DNA of 64,000 bases from NCBI GenBank assembly GCA_951799425.1, contig OX637391.1:22926551-22990550 (forward strand), read 5' to 3'. Shown piece by piece: positions 33,801-44,820 of the stretch (position 1 is the stretch's first letter; each line of letters starts with the position of its first letter). Below the pieces are notes generated by a model. That model did no database searches, was not told the DNA's origin, and worked only from the letters and a program-made list of their open reading frames with translations. Made by a program: the position numbers and the translations under genes. The DNA is from Ilex aquifolium. Its lineage: Eukaryota; Streptophyta; Magnoliopsida; Aquifoliales; Aquifoliaceae.

Positions 33801-36720
33801 CAAATTTGGCTTTTGTTCCTCCGACCGGAAAATTTCTTTTCTTGCTTGGGCAACTCCTCAAATGTGGGAATCCATTTTGTTACCCCTTTCAACTCTTCCA
33901 CGCTCTCTTCCTCATCTATCTTTACAAGTTCAACAAAGTCCTCCTCCATGCAGTCCAACATCCCTTCTAACTCCACTTGCTCCTCAATCAAAGTGTCGAT
34001 TCTATTGATCTCGTTCACCTCCACATCATCCCCAGGTTGTTTTGCTAAATTGAATACATTCAGCTCCATGGTCATGTTCCCAAAATCCAACTTCATTAGA
34101 CCATTCCTGCAATTAATCACAGAGTTAGCGGTAGCAAGGAAAGATCTTCCAAGAATAACGGGGATTTGGGAATTAAGGTTAGCAACCGGGTGTGTATCTA
34201 ATACAATAAAATCGACTGGAAAGTAAAAATTGTCAACTTGGACAAGCACATCTTCCACTACTCCCCTTGGTGTGCGTATGCTCCGATCCGCCAGTTGAAG
34301 TGTAACTGAGGTGGGCTTCAACTCTTCAAGCTTGAGTTGTTGGTACACGGAGTAAGGAAGAAGATTGACACTCGCCCCCAAGTCAAGCAATGCTTGCTCA
34401 ACCTGGCAATTCCCGATGGTGATGGCAATTGTTGGACAACCGGGATCCTTGAATTTTGGAGGAGTGTTGGTCCTCAATATAGAGCTCACTTGTTCGGTGA
34501 GAAATGCCTTCTTCCGGACATTCAACTTCCTTTTCACCGTGCATAGGTCTTTCAATATTTTGGCACATGACGGAATTTGCTTGATGACATCAAGGAGGGG
34601 GATGTTGATCTTTACCTGCTTAAACAAATCCAAAATGTCAGAATAATTAGCCACCTTGACAGGTGGCTTCAACCGATGGGGAAAAGGGGCAGGCATAGAA
34701 GGAAAGCATAAACCATCATCAATCACATGTTCTTTATCAACCCCATTTCTTTCATTCTTTTCACTCGACTCACCCTTGTCAACCACACTTTCTTTGGCCT
34801 CACTTTGTTTGGCCTCACTCTCAATTTCTTTTTCTTTTGGCAATGCGGCCTTTGGTGTCAACTTTGGCACCACCATCTTTTCAATTTGTTTACCACTCCT
34901 AAGTGTGGTGACAGATTTGAGTTGCTCACAACTCTCCTTGGAAGTCTCGGCCAACTCAACCACATTTTGACCTTTGGGATTTTGTTGGGGTTGAGAGGGA
35001 AATTTTCCCTTCTCTTGTTGAGACAACCCAATGGCATTGGTGATTTTGGTGAGTTGGGCCGAAATGTCCTTATTGAAGGTGGTTTGACTTTGCATGAAAT
35101 TAGTGAATGTTTGATTGAGGGTGGTCTGGGTTTGAATGAAATTATGGAGCATATCTTCCAAATTCTTCTTATGAGGAGGTTGGTAGGTGGAAGAACTAGA
35201 CGGACCTTGTTGGGAGAAATTTTGTGGGGGAGGATTGGATTGGTACCCTTGCGGATTGGACCGTGGGTATTGGGAGTTAGAGGCTTGCCCTTGACCTTGG
35301 GATTGAAATTGGCTTTGCCTAGGAGGTGCGGGAGGTGTATATGTGTTTGAGCCATAAGGAATGGGGTTCTCATTCCTCCAACTAAAATTAGGGTGATCAC
35401 GATACCCTGAATTGTAAGTGTTGGAATTGTGAGGAAATGATTGCCTCGGTTGGTTGAAGGCATTGACCTGTTCATGGTATGTCTCCTTAAGTGCCGGAAT
35501 GCTCGGACACTCCGACGTGGAATGATCGACACCCCCACAAATAGAACAAGCCTCCTCGGCTCTTGACACATGAGAGACATTTCGTCTCCTCTCCACCTCA
35601 AGGCAATCCACTTTCTTAGACAATTTAGAAATTTGGGAAAGTAGATCCTCACGGTCTTTTAAGTCATACATCCCTCCCCGTGGTGGTTGACTACTACCCG
35701 GCATTGTCCTAGGTATGTCATCCAGATCCTGAACACCCCAAGATTGTGCCTTTTCAGCGAGGGTACCAAAATAGTCTAGGGCCTCATCAGGATCTTTGTT
35801 CAAGAATTCACCATTACACATCATGTCAATGAATTGTCTATGGTTTGATGTGATTCCTTCGTAGAAGAAGGTCACCAATTGCCATGAGTTAAAACCATGA
35901 TGTGGTATGGAGTGAAGTAGATCCTTATAACGATCCCAACATTGATAAAACTGCTCATTGGGTTTTTCAGAAAAGTTTTGGATTTCCTTTTTCAAAAAGG
36001 TGGTTCGATGAACCGGGAAAAATTTTTTAAGAAAAAGGAAACAATGTTATCCCAAGATAGCATAGTCCGGGGTCCCATGGAATCAAGCCATACTCTTGCC
36101 TTCCCATCCATAGAGAAGGGGAACAATTTCATCCTGGCTATCTCTTCCATATTGTGATTTGGGAGAAAAGTTGCAACCATTTCCTCGTAAGACCTTATGT
36201 GGTTATACGGGTTTTCATTTTCAATCCCCCTGAATTTGGGGATTAGCTGCAACATCCACGGTTTTAATACAAAAAGGTGATGTTGGACAGGGAGACGGAT
36301 GCATGATGGTGTGGTGCTACGGGTTGGTTGCAAGTACTCTTGCATGGTTCTTGCCTCGAAATCGAGTGGGATGTTCCCTTCATTCCTTGGTGGGGGAAAA
36401 TGCACTTGTTGGTTGGGCATTCTAGGTGGTTGCACTCCCCCACCACCTTGCATATTTGGGTTGACACCCAAATTGTCAAATTGATCGGGAGGGGGATAGT
36501 GTAATCTTGGGTCAGGCGCCCTATGTTCGGGCATTCCCCCACCCCTTTGGTCATTTAGGTTTGCACCTACATTGTCAAAATTCCCACCCCCTTGCATGTT
36601 TGGGTTGACACCTATATTTTCAACATTGTCACCCGCATTCTTAGGTGGGTCTTGGTTGATGTTCATGTTGGGGCCTAAGGGTTGTCTAACTAATCGGTGA
36701 TGATCGTCCCTTCCCCACAT
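30888..36720 (-). pseudogene. Element B gag-pol, broken by two frameshifts and one nonsense codon
   Basis: Four minus-strand pieces cover the same domains as the A and C polyproteins. They are 36720-35992 (242 aa, Gag start), 35995-33794 (733 aa, rest of Gag with zinc knuckle CSICGGVDHSTSEC, TTLRSGK and protease [12 protein letters not shown]), 33803-33372 (143 aa, protease-RT linker) and 33368-30888 (826 aa, RT with FMDDFS, RNase H, HHCC and DDE integrase). The break near 35995 is a length change in a T/A-rich run. Another frameshift is near 33800. A TGA at about 33369-33371 replaces the Trp codon before VCIDYRKLN. The element cannot make its own polyprotein, although its LTRs and 3' ORF are intact. 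Confidence 0.9.
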
Positions 36721-36788
36721 GCAACAAAACTATACACAAATGAAATTATAGACAACAAAAATTATGTGCACAAAACAACGTACCTCAG

Positions 36789-36814
36789 CCCGTGATGAAG
36801 ATCACGGGACTTAC
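36789..36814 (-). promoter_or_regulatory. Leader hairpin beside a splice-donor consensus (B)
   Basis: In sense direction a GGAG-GTAAGT donor consensus (GTAAGT at 36814-36809) is followed by CCCGTGATCTTCATCACGGG (36808-36789), an 8-bp stem with a 4-base loop, then by TGAG-GTACGT. The same arrangement is in C. Confidence 0.5.
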
Positions 36815-36856
36815 CTCCATTGTTCGGAAATCACTCTCTTGGTTTGACACTTGCCT

Positions 36857-36874
36857 TCCCCGGCAACGGCGCCA
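36857..36874 (-). other. Primer binding site, tRNA-Asp (B)
   Basis: TGGCGCCGTTGCCGGGGA on the minus strand, a few bases from the 5' LTR, is a perfect match to the plant tRNA-Asp 3' end. Confidence 0.88.
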
Positions 36875-36878
36875 AAAA

Positions 36879-38591
36879 TGATTGATTGGAAACTTTGTCT
36901 TTCCTAACCCCTAAAATGCTATCCCTCAAATGATGCAATGTATGAGCGGAAGGAAGGATTTCTCCCCCTTTGGGATAGTGTCAAAAGAAAGGGCAATGAG
37001 GAAAGGGAAATGGGATGATGTAGATATGGAATGTGTATGCACAAAAATGCTCCCCAATCGCAAGGAGACTTTCGTGAGTTGTGTTTTACTTGGAAAGTAT
37101 TCCAAGGTCGATTCCACAGGGAAGGAAGTGAACCAATGTGAAAGTGATTTAGTGGAAAATTAAAGAGTAAAATCTTTGTTCTTGGAAGTTGGTTGGTGAA
37201 GTGTATGCTAATGAAGATGTACTGATAAAACAAGTGTTGGCAATTCCAAGAGATCACTCCAATGGGTATACCACCTCAACTCAAATCACTCCTCTGATTG
37301 AGCATGAATGAACGCTTGAATCACGGAAAGCCGAGGATGACGTCGGTGAGTATCTAAGCATAAACCGTGACTAGGCCTACGGTTTATCAAAGACTCATCG
37401 ACTCATCCATCTTCCATCCGGTCAAAACGAACCATTTGACTCTAAAGGGAAGGAGGAGAAAGAGTTGAAATGGTATCCCCAAAGGAGATCCCTCTTGGTC
37501 TTGCCAACTAAAGGATTTAGCTACTCATACTTGGAATGGAAATGACTATGTAATGAAAGTACATTGCAAATCTATGAACTTCTAAAGCTACAAAGTACAA
37601 GAATTCATGAGCTAAAAGAAAATGCATTTAAACCCATTACCTAGCTATGAAAATGAAGAACTTTAATTCATTAATGGTAGAAAGTGGAAGAGAACATTAA
37701 ACTAGTGAAAAGCATGAAAGAACTTACATTAATGGCATTAGAAGAAGTTCTAAAGAGTCTTAGAGAAGAATGCAAGGCAATGTACTGGAAAATAAGTGAA
37801 AATTGCAACTTTCTCTCTCTAGAATCTACTATTCATCATCTCTACGCTTGGAGCATCTCTCTCTAAAAACTCTCTAATGTAATACATAATGCCTCTCAAC
37901 AATGGAGAACCCTCTACATCAAAACGTGCCAAGGGACAGGGGTAGCCCTGGAGATGTGATCTCCATCAATAGGTTGCAGGTGATGGGCTAGACAGGGGCA
38001 TGGCAGAACAGTCATCAACACCCAGCAACTCCACTTCTCTTTCCTCTCATTAATGCTCAATGCAATCAAAGTACAAGAGAGAGTGTGAACACCATGAATA
38101 GTGTTGTGGGCGTGCAGGAGAAAAGCATGGAGGGGTCCACAAGACAGCTGAGCAGATCTGCAGAATTTGGGCACTTCAGGAAATCAGTACCGGTACTGGG
38201 TACCGGTACCATTTGGTACCGGTACTGCGATTCTAGTAGGTTTTCAGTACCGGTACTGGGTACCGGTACCATTTGGTACCGATACCGAGTACCGGTACTG
38301 TGATTCCAGTAGGTTTTCAGTACCGGTACCGAGTACCGGTACTGTTATGCATCCTTTTCTCAATTTCTTGATTTCTTTGCTCCCGATCTATCCTTAAACT
38401 ATCATTTCAACTCCTTTCATCCCAAGTGGTATGGGAGGGTCTTTAAAAGCCATATTTAGCTTCATTCGACTACAAAAACAACAAAATGATGTTAAGACTT
38501 CAATCATCATAACTTAGATCATTTAAAGCTCAAAAGCAAGTGAAATGAGTTGATTAGCATCTTAAAAATATACAAAGTTGTGTGCTAATCA
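36879..38591 (-). repeat. 5' LTR of element B
   Basis: 1713 bp, the same length as the 3' copy. It differs at about a dozen positions and in the order of blocks in the palindrome cluster. Confidence 0.92.
38185..38342. repeat. GTACCGGTAC palindrome cluster, 5' LTR of B
   Basis: Same total length as the 3' LTR cluster but rearranged: the long blocks are first and second and the short one third. Confidence 0.85.
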
Positions 38592-39171
38592 GGTAGCGTA
38601 GCCCTCGTCGATGTGATCGACTTTAACTCTTGGTCTGAATGATTCCGATCGACGGAACTCCGTGAATCGTCGAGAAAAGCCTTGAAATTTATGTTTTTCT
38701 TCTCCTCTCTCCCTCACACGTTTACACACTAATTTCAGAAGATATTTCTTCTGAAAAATCAGATTTTTACCGATATTTATAGCCCTTGATGCTTGGTGCA
38801 CGTTGCGCCACACGCCCCCCTTATCCGGGTCCGTTTTCGTCCCAAAATGATTAATTTCATCTTGATTTAAGTTCAAATTAATTTTATTTGAACTTTAATT
38901 CAATTATAAGGAAATTTTATAATTTCCATTTTTGGGGACGTTGGTGAGGTCACCCGACACCCTGTTGTCTCGTAAAACATGAAAAATCTGACTATCTCAG
39001 AATTTGACGAAAATTTTCTGGGCAACTCGGTTTCACGACACGAATCCAAAGGTGAAGTATGTTGCGTCACCCGAACTCTAGATAAATATGTATTTTAAAT
39101 CCGCATTATAGTGGCAAATTATCATTTTGCTCTTTTTCAGAAAAAAGTTCAAATTTCTCGGGTTTCACAGA

Positions 39172-39353
39172 AATCGACGGCTTTGGATGGCAATGATGTA
39201 CGATGTTCACCGGAGTTTTGGTTGGTGGCATAATGCCGGGATCTTCAACTACCAATCGTCGGAATCGGCGGCTTTGGATGGCAATGATCTATGATGACCA
39301 CCGAAGTTTTGGCCTGCGGTGTAACGTCGGCACTGTTAACTTTCATGCAACAG
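39172..39353. repeat. 91-bp direct repeat, two copies
   Basis: CGGCTTTGGATGGCAATGAT recurs at a 91-bp interval (39172 and 39263), with drifted remainder CACCGRAGTTTTGG. Confidence 0.7.
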
Positions 39354-39889
39354 AGGAATATCTAGTGGCTCATTTTTCTTAGATATTTTTTCAAGCCTAT
39401 ATATTCTTAAGAAATTTATGTTGGGTTTATGTTGATATATTTATTTTTGAAAAAAAAATTTGATGTCTTGATCGAACATGATGATCTTGATGTGTCTAAA
39501 AGATTTTAATTTGATCGCTTCAAAATTATGAGTTCATTACGGTATCAAAATTATGTGTTTTCTCTTTCAATGATGTCGACTTAATCAGTATTTTAGAGCC
39601 TTTTACTTCTGAAATACAATGAAATTATAAGTATGGTGGGTACTAAAGTTGAATTGTTAAGTGAGATAAAGATATGAGTGCTTGAGAGTTTTTTTTAATG
39701 GGTAAATATCATAATTAACCTTTAAACTTTGTCTCTTATTTTAAAACTAGTTATTTCCCGTGTCTGAAGACACAGAGGAATAAAAAAAATGATCAACAAT
39801 AAACATATTTGTATTGACGCCCAAAATTAAATCCCAAACATAAAGGAGAGAAAAAGAAATTTAAGCACCGATTGTAGTGGAGTAACTGA
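39354..39889. other. AT-rich sequence, nothing recognised
   Basis: No open frame, repeat or known domain could be supported. Confidence 0.4.
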
Positions 39890-41020
39890 TGGTAATGGTG
39901 GTGGGCGGCAGTGGTGGTGGTGGGAGACGGTGATAGTTGTGGTGCGTGATGACGACCATGGTGGTGGTGGAAGTTGTGAGTGGCAATAGTGTGGTGGTGA
40001 GTGGTTTTGGGTGACGATGGTGGTAGTGACAGTCATGGGTGACGACAATGGTGGTGTTGGATATGGGTGATGGTGGGCGACGGTGATTGGCAGTGGTGAT
40101 GGTGGTGGCAATGGTGGGTTGTAGAAATGGGTGATGATGGGTGCTTTTGAGCGAGAGTGTGATGGGTGGTGGCGAATGGTGGTGGTGGTGGTAGGTGTGG
40201 TGGGAGTGGGTGACAGTGAGTGACGGTAGTAGTGGGCGATGACGGATGGTGGTGGGGGTGCGTAACAGTGTCAGGTGGCGATGGTGGGCGACAATGGATG
40301 GTGGTGGGTTGTGGTAGTGGGTGGTGGTGGGCAAAAATGGTGGTGGTGGGTACTGACGGTGGGCGACTGTGGTAGTGGGATTATGGTAGTAGTGGTAATA
40401 AATATAAGAATGAGATGATGATGGTGGTGTGTGGGGGTAGTGGATGACTGTAGTAGCAATTAGTTGTGGATGACGATGGTGGTGGTGGTGGTGGTGGTGG
40501 CGGTGGTGGTGGTGGAGTAGCGATGATAATGGTAATGGTGATGGTCGTGGGGGTGGTGGTGGGCCGATGAGGGTGGTGGTGGGACAGTGGCAATGGTGAT
40601 AGGGTGGCAACAACAGTGGTGGTAGGGTGGCACTAGCAGTGGTGATGGTGTTGGTGGTAGTGGTGGGGGGTGGCAGCGATGCTGGTGGTGGTGATGGTGG
40701 TAGTGGGGGTGGTGGTAGTGGGGATGATGGTGATGGGGTGGTGGCAGTGGTGGTGATGGGCCGGTGGTGGTGATAGTTGTTGTGGCAGAGGTGGTGGCAG
40801 AGTGGTGGCTGCGGTGGTGATGGTGGTGGTGGGACGGTTGGGGTGGTGGTAGTGATAGTGGTGGTGGTGGTGGGGCGGTGGGTGTGGTGGTGGGGCGGCA
40901 GGGGTTGTGGGGGTGGTGGTGGGGATAGTTGTGTTGGTGGAGTGACGGTGGTGGGGATAGTGGTGATGGTGGTGGGGCGGTGGCGGTGGTAGTGGCAGTG
41001 GTGGTGGTAGTGGGGCGGTT
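39890..41020. repeat. (GGT)n-type minisatellite, about 1.1 kb
   Basis: Imperfect GGTGGTGGTGGG/GATGGTGG units. The minus strand shows long Pro/His/Thr-rich open frames (up to 387 codons) that are products of the repeat. It is similar in kind, but opposite in strand, to the array at 22255-22735. Confidence 0.85.
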
Positions 41021-43215
41021 CCAAATACTATTTTTTTTTTTTTTTAAGTACCTATGAGAATTTATAAGTTTTAGAAAAACTTTTAAAAAAATCATCTCAA
41101 ACACACATTTCTTTTTTTTTTTGATCCAAATCTCAAACACACATTTAAAAACCCTTTTTTCCTATTAAATTGGGGGTGTTAATATTAGTTGTCAGATTAA
41201 CTTTAAAGTAAAATTTAAAAAGATTTCAACCGCGAAAAACAAAAGTCATTTTATTTATATTTTGAGATTTGAATTGTATTGTACTTTATTATATAGATGG
41301 TCATTAAACTTTTAATTGTCTCAATTTAATTTTTTAATTATTAATTTCTTATTAATTAAATCTTGCTGTTTATTTCACCCATTAAAATAAACGGTAGAAC
41401 ATGACATAGATGACTGCATGATAAATACATAAGTTTGTCTTCGTTTGTTCTAACGGTTGAAATAGACAGAATGACTATTGATACAAAATTGATAGTTGAG
41501 GGATTAAATTGACGCAATTGAAAATTCAAAGACCATTTTAAAATTACAGGTAAAATTTAAGGACTAATTGTGATATTTATCCTTTTTTAATTGAAGAAAA
41601 GTGAAGGATTTCCTCATAACATTATCGCGGATGAATAAATTTTTATTGTTTTCATCGTGTCGTTGGTGGGTCAATGATTGGTATCCGCCATAGTAGATCT
41701 CTGTTGCATACTGGTATCCAATGCATTAATGTTATGCCTAAATACTTCGCCTGCCCTCTTCCCTGGACTGACAAAAAACCTTGTGTTGTGGATAGATGGA
41801 TATTGGGCAAAATTAAAAATTGTGAATTTCTGTTCACTAATACTTTGGATTGAGCAGTCACAAATTACCCTGTTTACTCTTTCAGTGGCTTGAGAAAACA
41901 AATCAAAAAAGGGAAAAAAGATAATATTAGACTCATAAAAAATCTCAGACAAAAAATAGGAATTAAATGATGCGAAGTTAATACAAAATATTTTTGGTCC
42001 TACTTTTAGTTATTTAAAATTCAAATTTTATTTATTATATCAGTGCCACATCATATATTTTCTATTTTTAGTTTATATATACATATAACATAGGGTTTTT
42101 GTTGAGAATCTTCACATCAAACAAAAGGTCACAAAATTAATCTCCCGCGTTTCAATTATTTTTGAAAAAATTGGGAGTGGGTACATTTTTAAAGATTTAT
42201 TTGAGAGAAATTAGACAAATAATTTTTTTACTTTATTAAGTTTAATTATACATAAATTTCTTATTATTAGGTACACAATTTAGTTGACCTTTTTAATGTA
42301 TTATTTAATTACCCCTTTCTTAAATAATGCATAACTAATTAACTGTTTATTTTCTAATCAAATATGTAAAAGTTTGATTAGATTTTATCATTTGTTTGAA
42401 TTTTGAAAATTTATTCTTATTCTCTCACTCTCTCTCCCTATTTCTCTCACCGTTACTCTCTCTCCCTCCCTATTTTCTCTCATCGTTGCTCTCTCACTCT
42501 ATCCCCCTATTTTCTATCTCTCTCTCTCATTCTCTTCCTATCCCTCTCCCTCTATTTTCTCTCAAACTCTTTCTCTCTCCCCTACATATTGAAGGCACCA
42601 TTACTCTAAACGACCCAAGATTTAGACCAAGCCTGGGCCCAGTTCATGGGTTGAGCTCAAATCATCAAAAAGCAGGTCAAGCTCAGCTAATGGCCTTAGC
42701 CTAATCCAAAGCTCAAGAGTCCACGTAGGGAGTAAAAATCGGAATAGCCATTACTTGAATATAACACATATCCTTAATTGTAGCTATCATCCCCGAAAAA
42801 TTAGTACATTGACCTTCACATCACCGCCTCAACTAGGGCACTGTGCCTATAAATTATAAGACCTCTACACATGAGGGACACATCTCTATATCTCTCACAC
42901 ATCTATCTCTCCATACCTAGAGCTTACTCTCGCTCTCTCTCTCACACACACCTACTACTTTATCAATAAATTCCTACGGCCACCGTTACCGCCTTCAAAG
43001 TGGAGTAGTCCTAACCAAACCACTCTAAATCTGTGTTGCTTGTATTGATCTCATCTTTATTTTTACTGCACTTATTACCTATATTAATTACTGGACAAGT
43101 GGTGCATAAATCCACTTTTGTGCATCATCAACGCTCTCTCCATATTTTTTTTCTTTCTCTCTCTCTCGATCCAAAGTCGGCAGTCTTAAACGTAGTTGTA
43201 TTGGTACTCCAAAAG
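41021..43215. other. AT-rich unassigned sequence with CT-rich tract and possible LTR remnant
   Basis: A CTCTCT-rich tract lies at about 42416-42580. From about 42760 to 43130 a TATA-like CTATAAATTATAAG (42848) is followed by pyrimidine-rich sequence and a run resembling a plant LTR R-U5 region, but no boundaries were found. No gene is supported. Confidence 0.35.
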
Positions 43216-43541
43216 CGATACACCGAATAGATACACTAAAAAGATACACCAAAGAGTTACACCGACGAGTCACGCCCAAGAGTTAAACCACCTAGTCACA
43301 CAAAAGAAAGAGTTAAACCACCTATTCACCATCTAGTGACATCAAAAAATACAACGGCGAGATGCATTGAAGAGTTTTCACCATCCAGTAACACCAACGA
43401 GATAGAACAAAGAGTTACACTATATAGGGATACCAAAGGCTAAAACCATACAGTTATACCATCCATTTATACCTAAGAGATAAAACAAAGGGATACATTA
43501 AACAGTTTTACCGAAGAGTGACACCAAAGAGATACATCATA
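43216..43541. repeat. Degenerate 12-14 bp tandem repeat
   Basis: About 25 imperfect units around RAGAGTTACACCA or RAGATACACCA follow each other without clear spacers. Confidence 0.6.
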
Positions 43542-43750
43542 CAATTATTGATATTACGATTTAGTGTAGATTATTCTGGCGACGGTAAGAATGTGAAAAC
43601 CCAAACTCACCGGAGATTATTTTAGTTAATTTTCTCTAAAAAAGTATCGATTTTGTCTTCTATAGATAGCAAATCCAGCTTTTTTTTTAACAGATATGGA
43701 ACATCGGCATGGTGTTTCAAATTTCAAAAATTGATGAAGAAAAAATGAAG

Positions 43751-43986
43751 AAAATCGCTGGTTCTTTCGTCCTTGTTTGTCAGAGTTATGTTTAACGTGA
43801 TAGAGAATATAGATGGTTTCCGAAAAACTAGGAGTCTGTTTGGATTGTATCTCAAAAAACAATATTTTAAAATCGCTGGTTTTTTCATCCTTGTTTTTCG
43901 GAGTTGTGTTTAACGTGATAGAGAATACGGATGGTTTCCGAAAAAATAGGAGTGTGTTTGGATTGTATCTCAAAAAATAATATTCC
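43751..43986. repeat. 118-bp tandem duplication
   Basis: AAAATCGCTGGTT-TTTC-TC to CTCAAAAAAYAATATT occurs at 43751-43868 and again at 43869-43986 with about ten differences. Confidence 0.85.
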
Positions 43987-44448
43987 AAAATAATTTTGAG
44001 AAATTTTTTAGAAAAGTGTGTTTTAATGTTTTCTAAGACAACGAACTTATTTGATTAGATAATTCCAAAAATAGTTTTACAGAACAAAAAACAATAAAAT
44101 ATGTTTGGACAGTAATTCAAAAATTAATAAAAAATATGAGAAAGTTATTTTTAGATTGACAGTTTCATAAAAACAAAATCAATAAATCAAACTTTAAAAT
44201 AAACCAAATAGATTCAATAGAAAAAATATACAAAACACCAATAAATGGTTTTCCCAAAAAAATACAAATAACACAATCAGACCCAGATCCAGATCTGAAA
44301 AACTTAGATATCGCCGATTGAAGTCGTTGGAAGGGCAGGTGTCACTAATTGAAGATTGGTTGATCTCACTGATTGAACCAAATCATATCAGATCTGAAGC
44401 CCTTGAACCAGATATGAACCAAAAAATCAGATCAGATAAAAAAAAAAG

Positions 44449-44820
44449 CTTTTCACACTTTACAACCTGAAAGATATCTCGATTCTCACTTTGCACCCTG
44501 AAAGATTATTTTTCCCACATTGCACCCTAAATGTCACAAATTGGTTTCAATGTAACCCTTGGACTAACATCCGTTTTAAATTTCGTTAAAATTTGATACA
44601 TATGCCACCCACATGTGTTATTCTTGGACAAAAATATAAAAACTCACCATTCATATTCTTGAGTGGCATATGCATCAATTTTTAACGGAATCTGATTTGA
44701 ATATTAGTTTGAAGGTCACATTAGAGTCAATTTATGACATTTAGGGTGTAAAGTGAAAAAAAAAATCTTTTGGGGTGTAAAGTGAGAATCAAGACATCTT
44801 CTAGGGTACAAAATTCAAAA
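44449..44820. mobile_element. Foldback MITE with about 158-bp inverted arms
   Basis: Arms 44451-44608 and 44663-44820 are imperfect inverse copies (TTCTCACTTTGCACCCTGAAAG against the inverse of TTTTGGGGTGTAAAGTGAGAA; both end at the loop in CATATGCCAC). The loop is about 54 bases. No coding capacity. The flanks are A-rich, so the target duplication is unclear. Confidence 0.75.

Larger units (their letters stand above)
25164..38591 (-). mobile_element. Element B: Athila-type LTR retrotransposon
   Basis: LTRs 25164-26876 and 36879-38591 (1713 bp each), target duplication GGTAG, tRNA-Asp primer site at 36857-36874 and polypurine tract at 26877-26890 define a complete 13.4-kb element on the minus strand. 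It carries a broken gag-pol and an open plant-transposon-domain ORF. About a dozen substitutions separate the LTRs by eye, so it is older than element A. It lies inside solo LTR E. Confidence 0.93.
23245..39169 (-). mobile_element. Solo chromovirus LTR E, split by element B
   Basis: The left part 23245-25163 starts TGTGACGCCCCAAAAT and the right part 38597-39169 ends CTCGGGTTTCACA. Together they give about 2.49 kb, colinear with the D LTR. The target duplication GAAAT is at 23240-23244 and 39170-39174. With no internal region, this is a solo LTR left by LTR-LTR recombination. Element B was later inserted in it (GGTAG at 25159-25163 and 38592-38596). Confidence 0.85.

Noticed and set aside
39861..41024. 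387-codon Pro/His/Thr-rich open frame on the minus strand
   Set aside because: It is produced by the GGT-type minisatellite; several frames are open at once and the composition follows the repeat.
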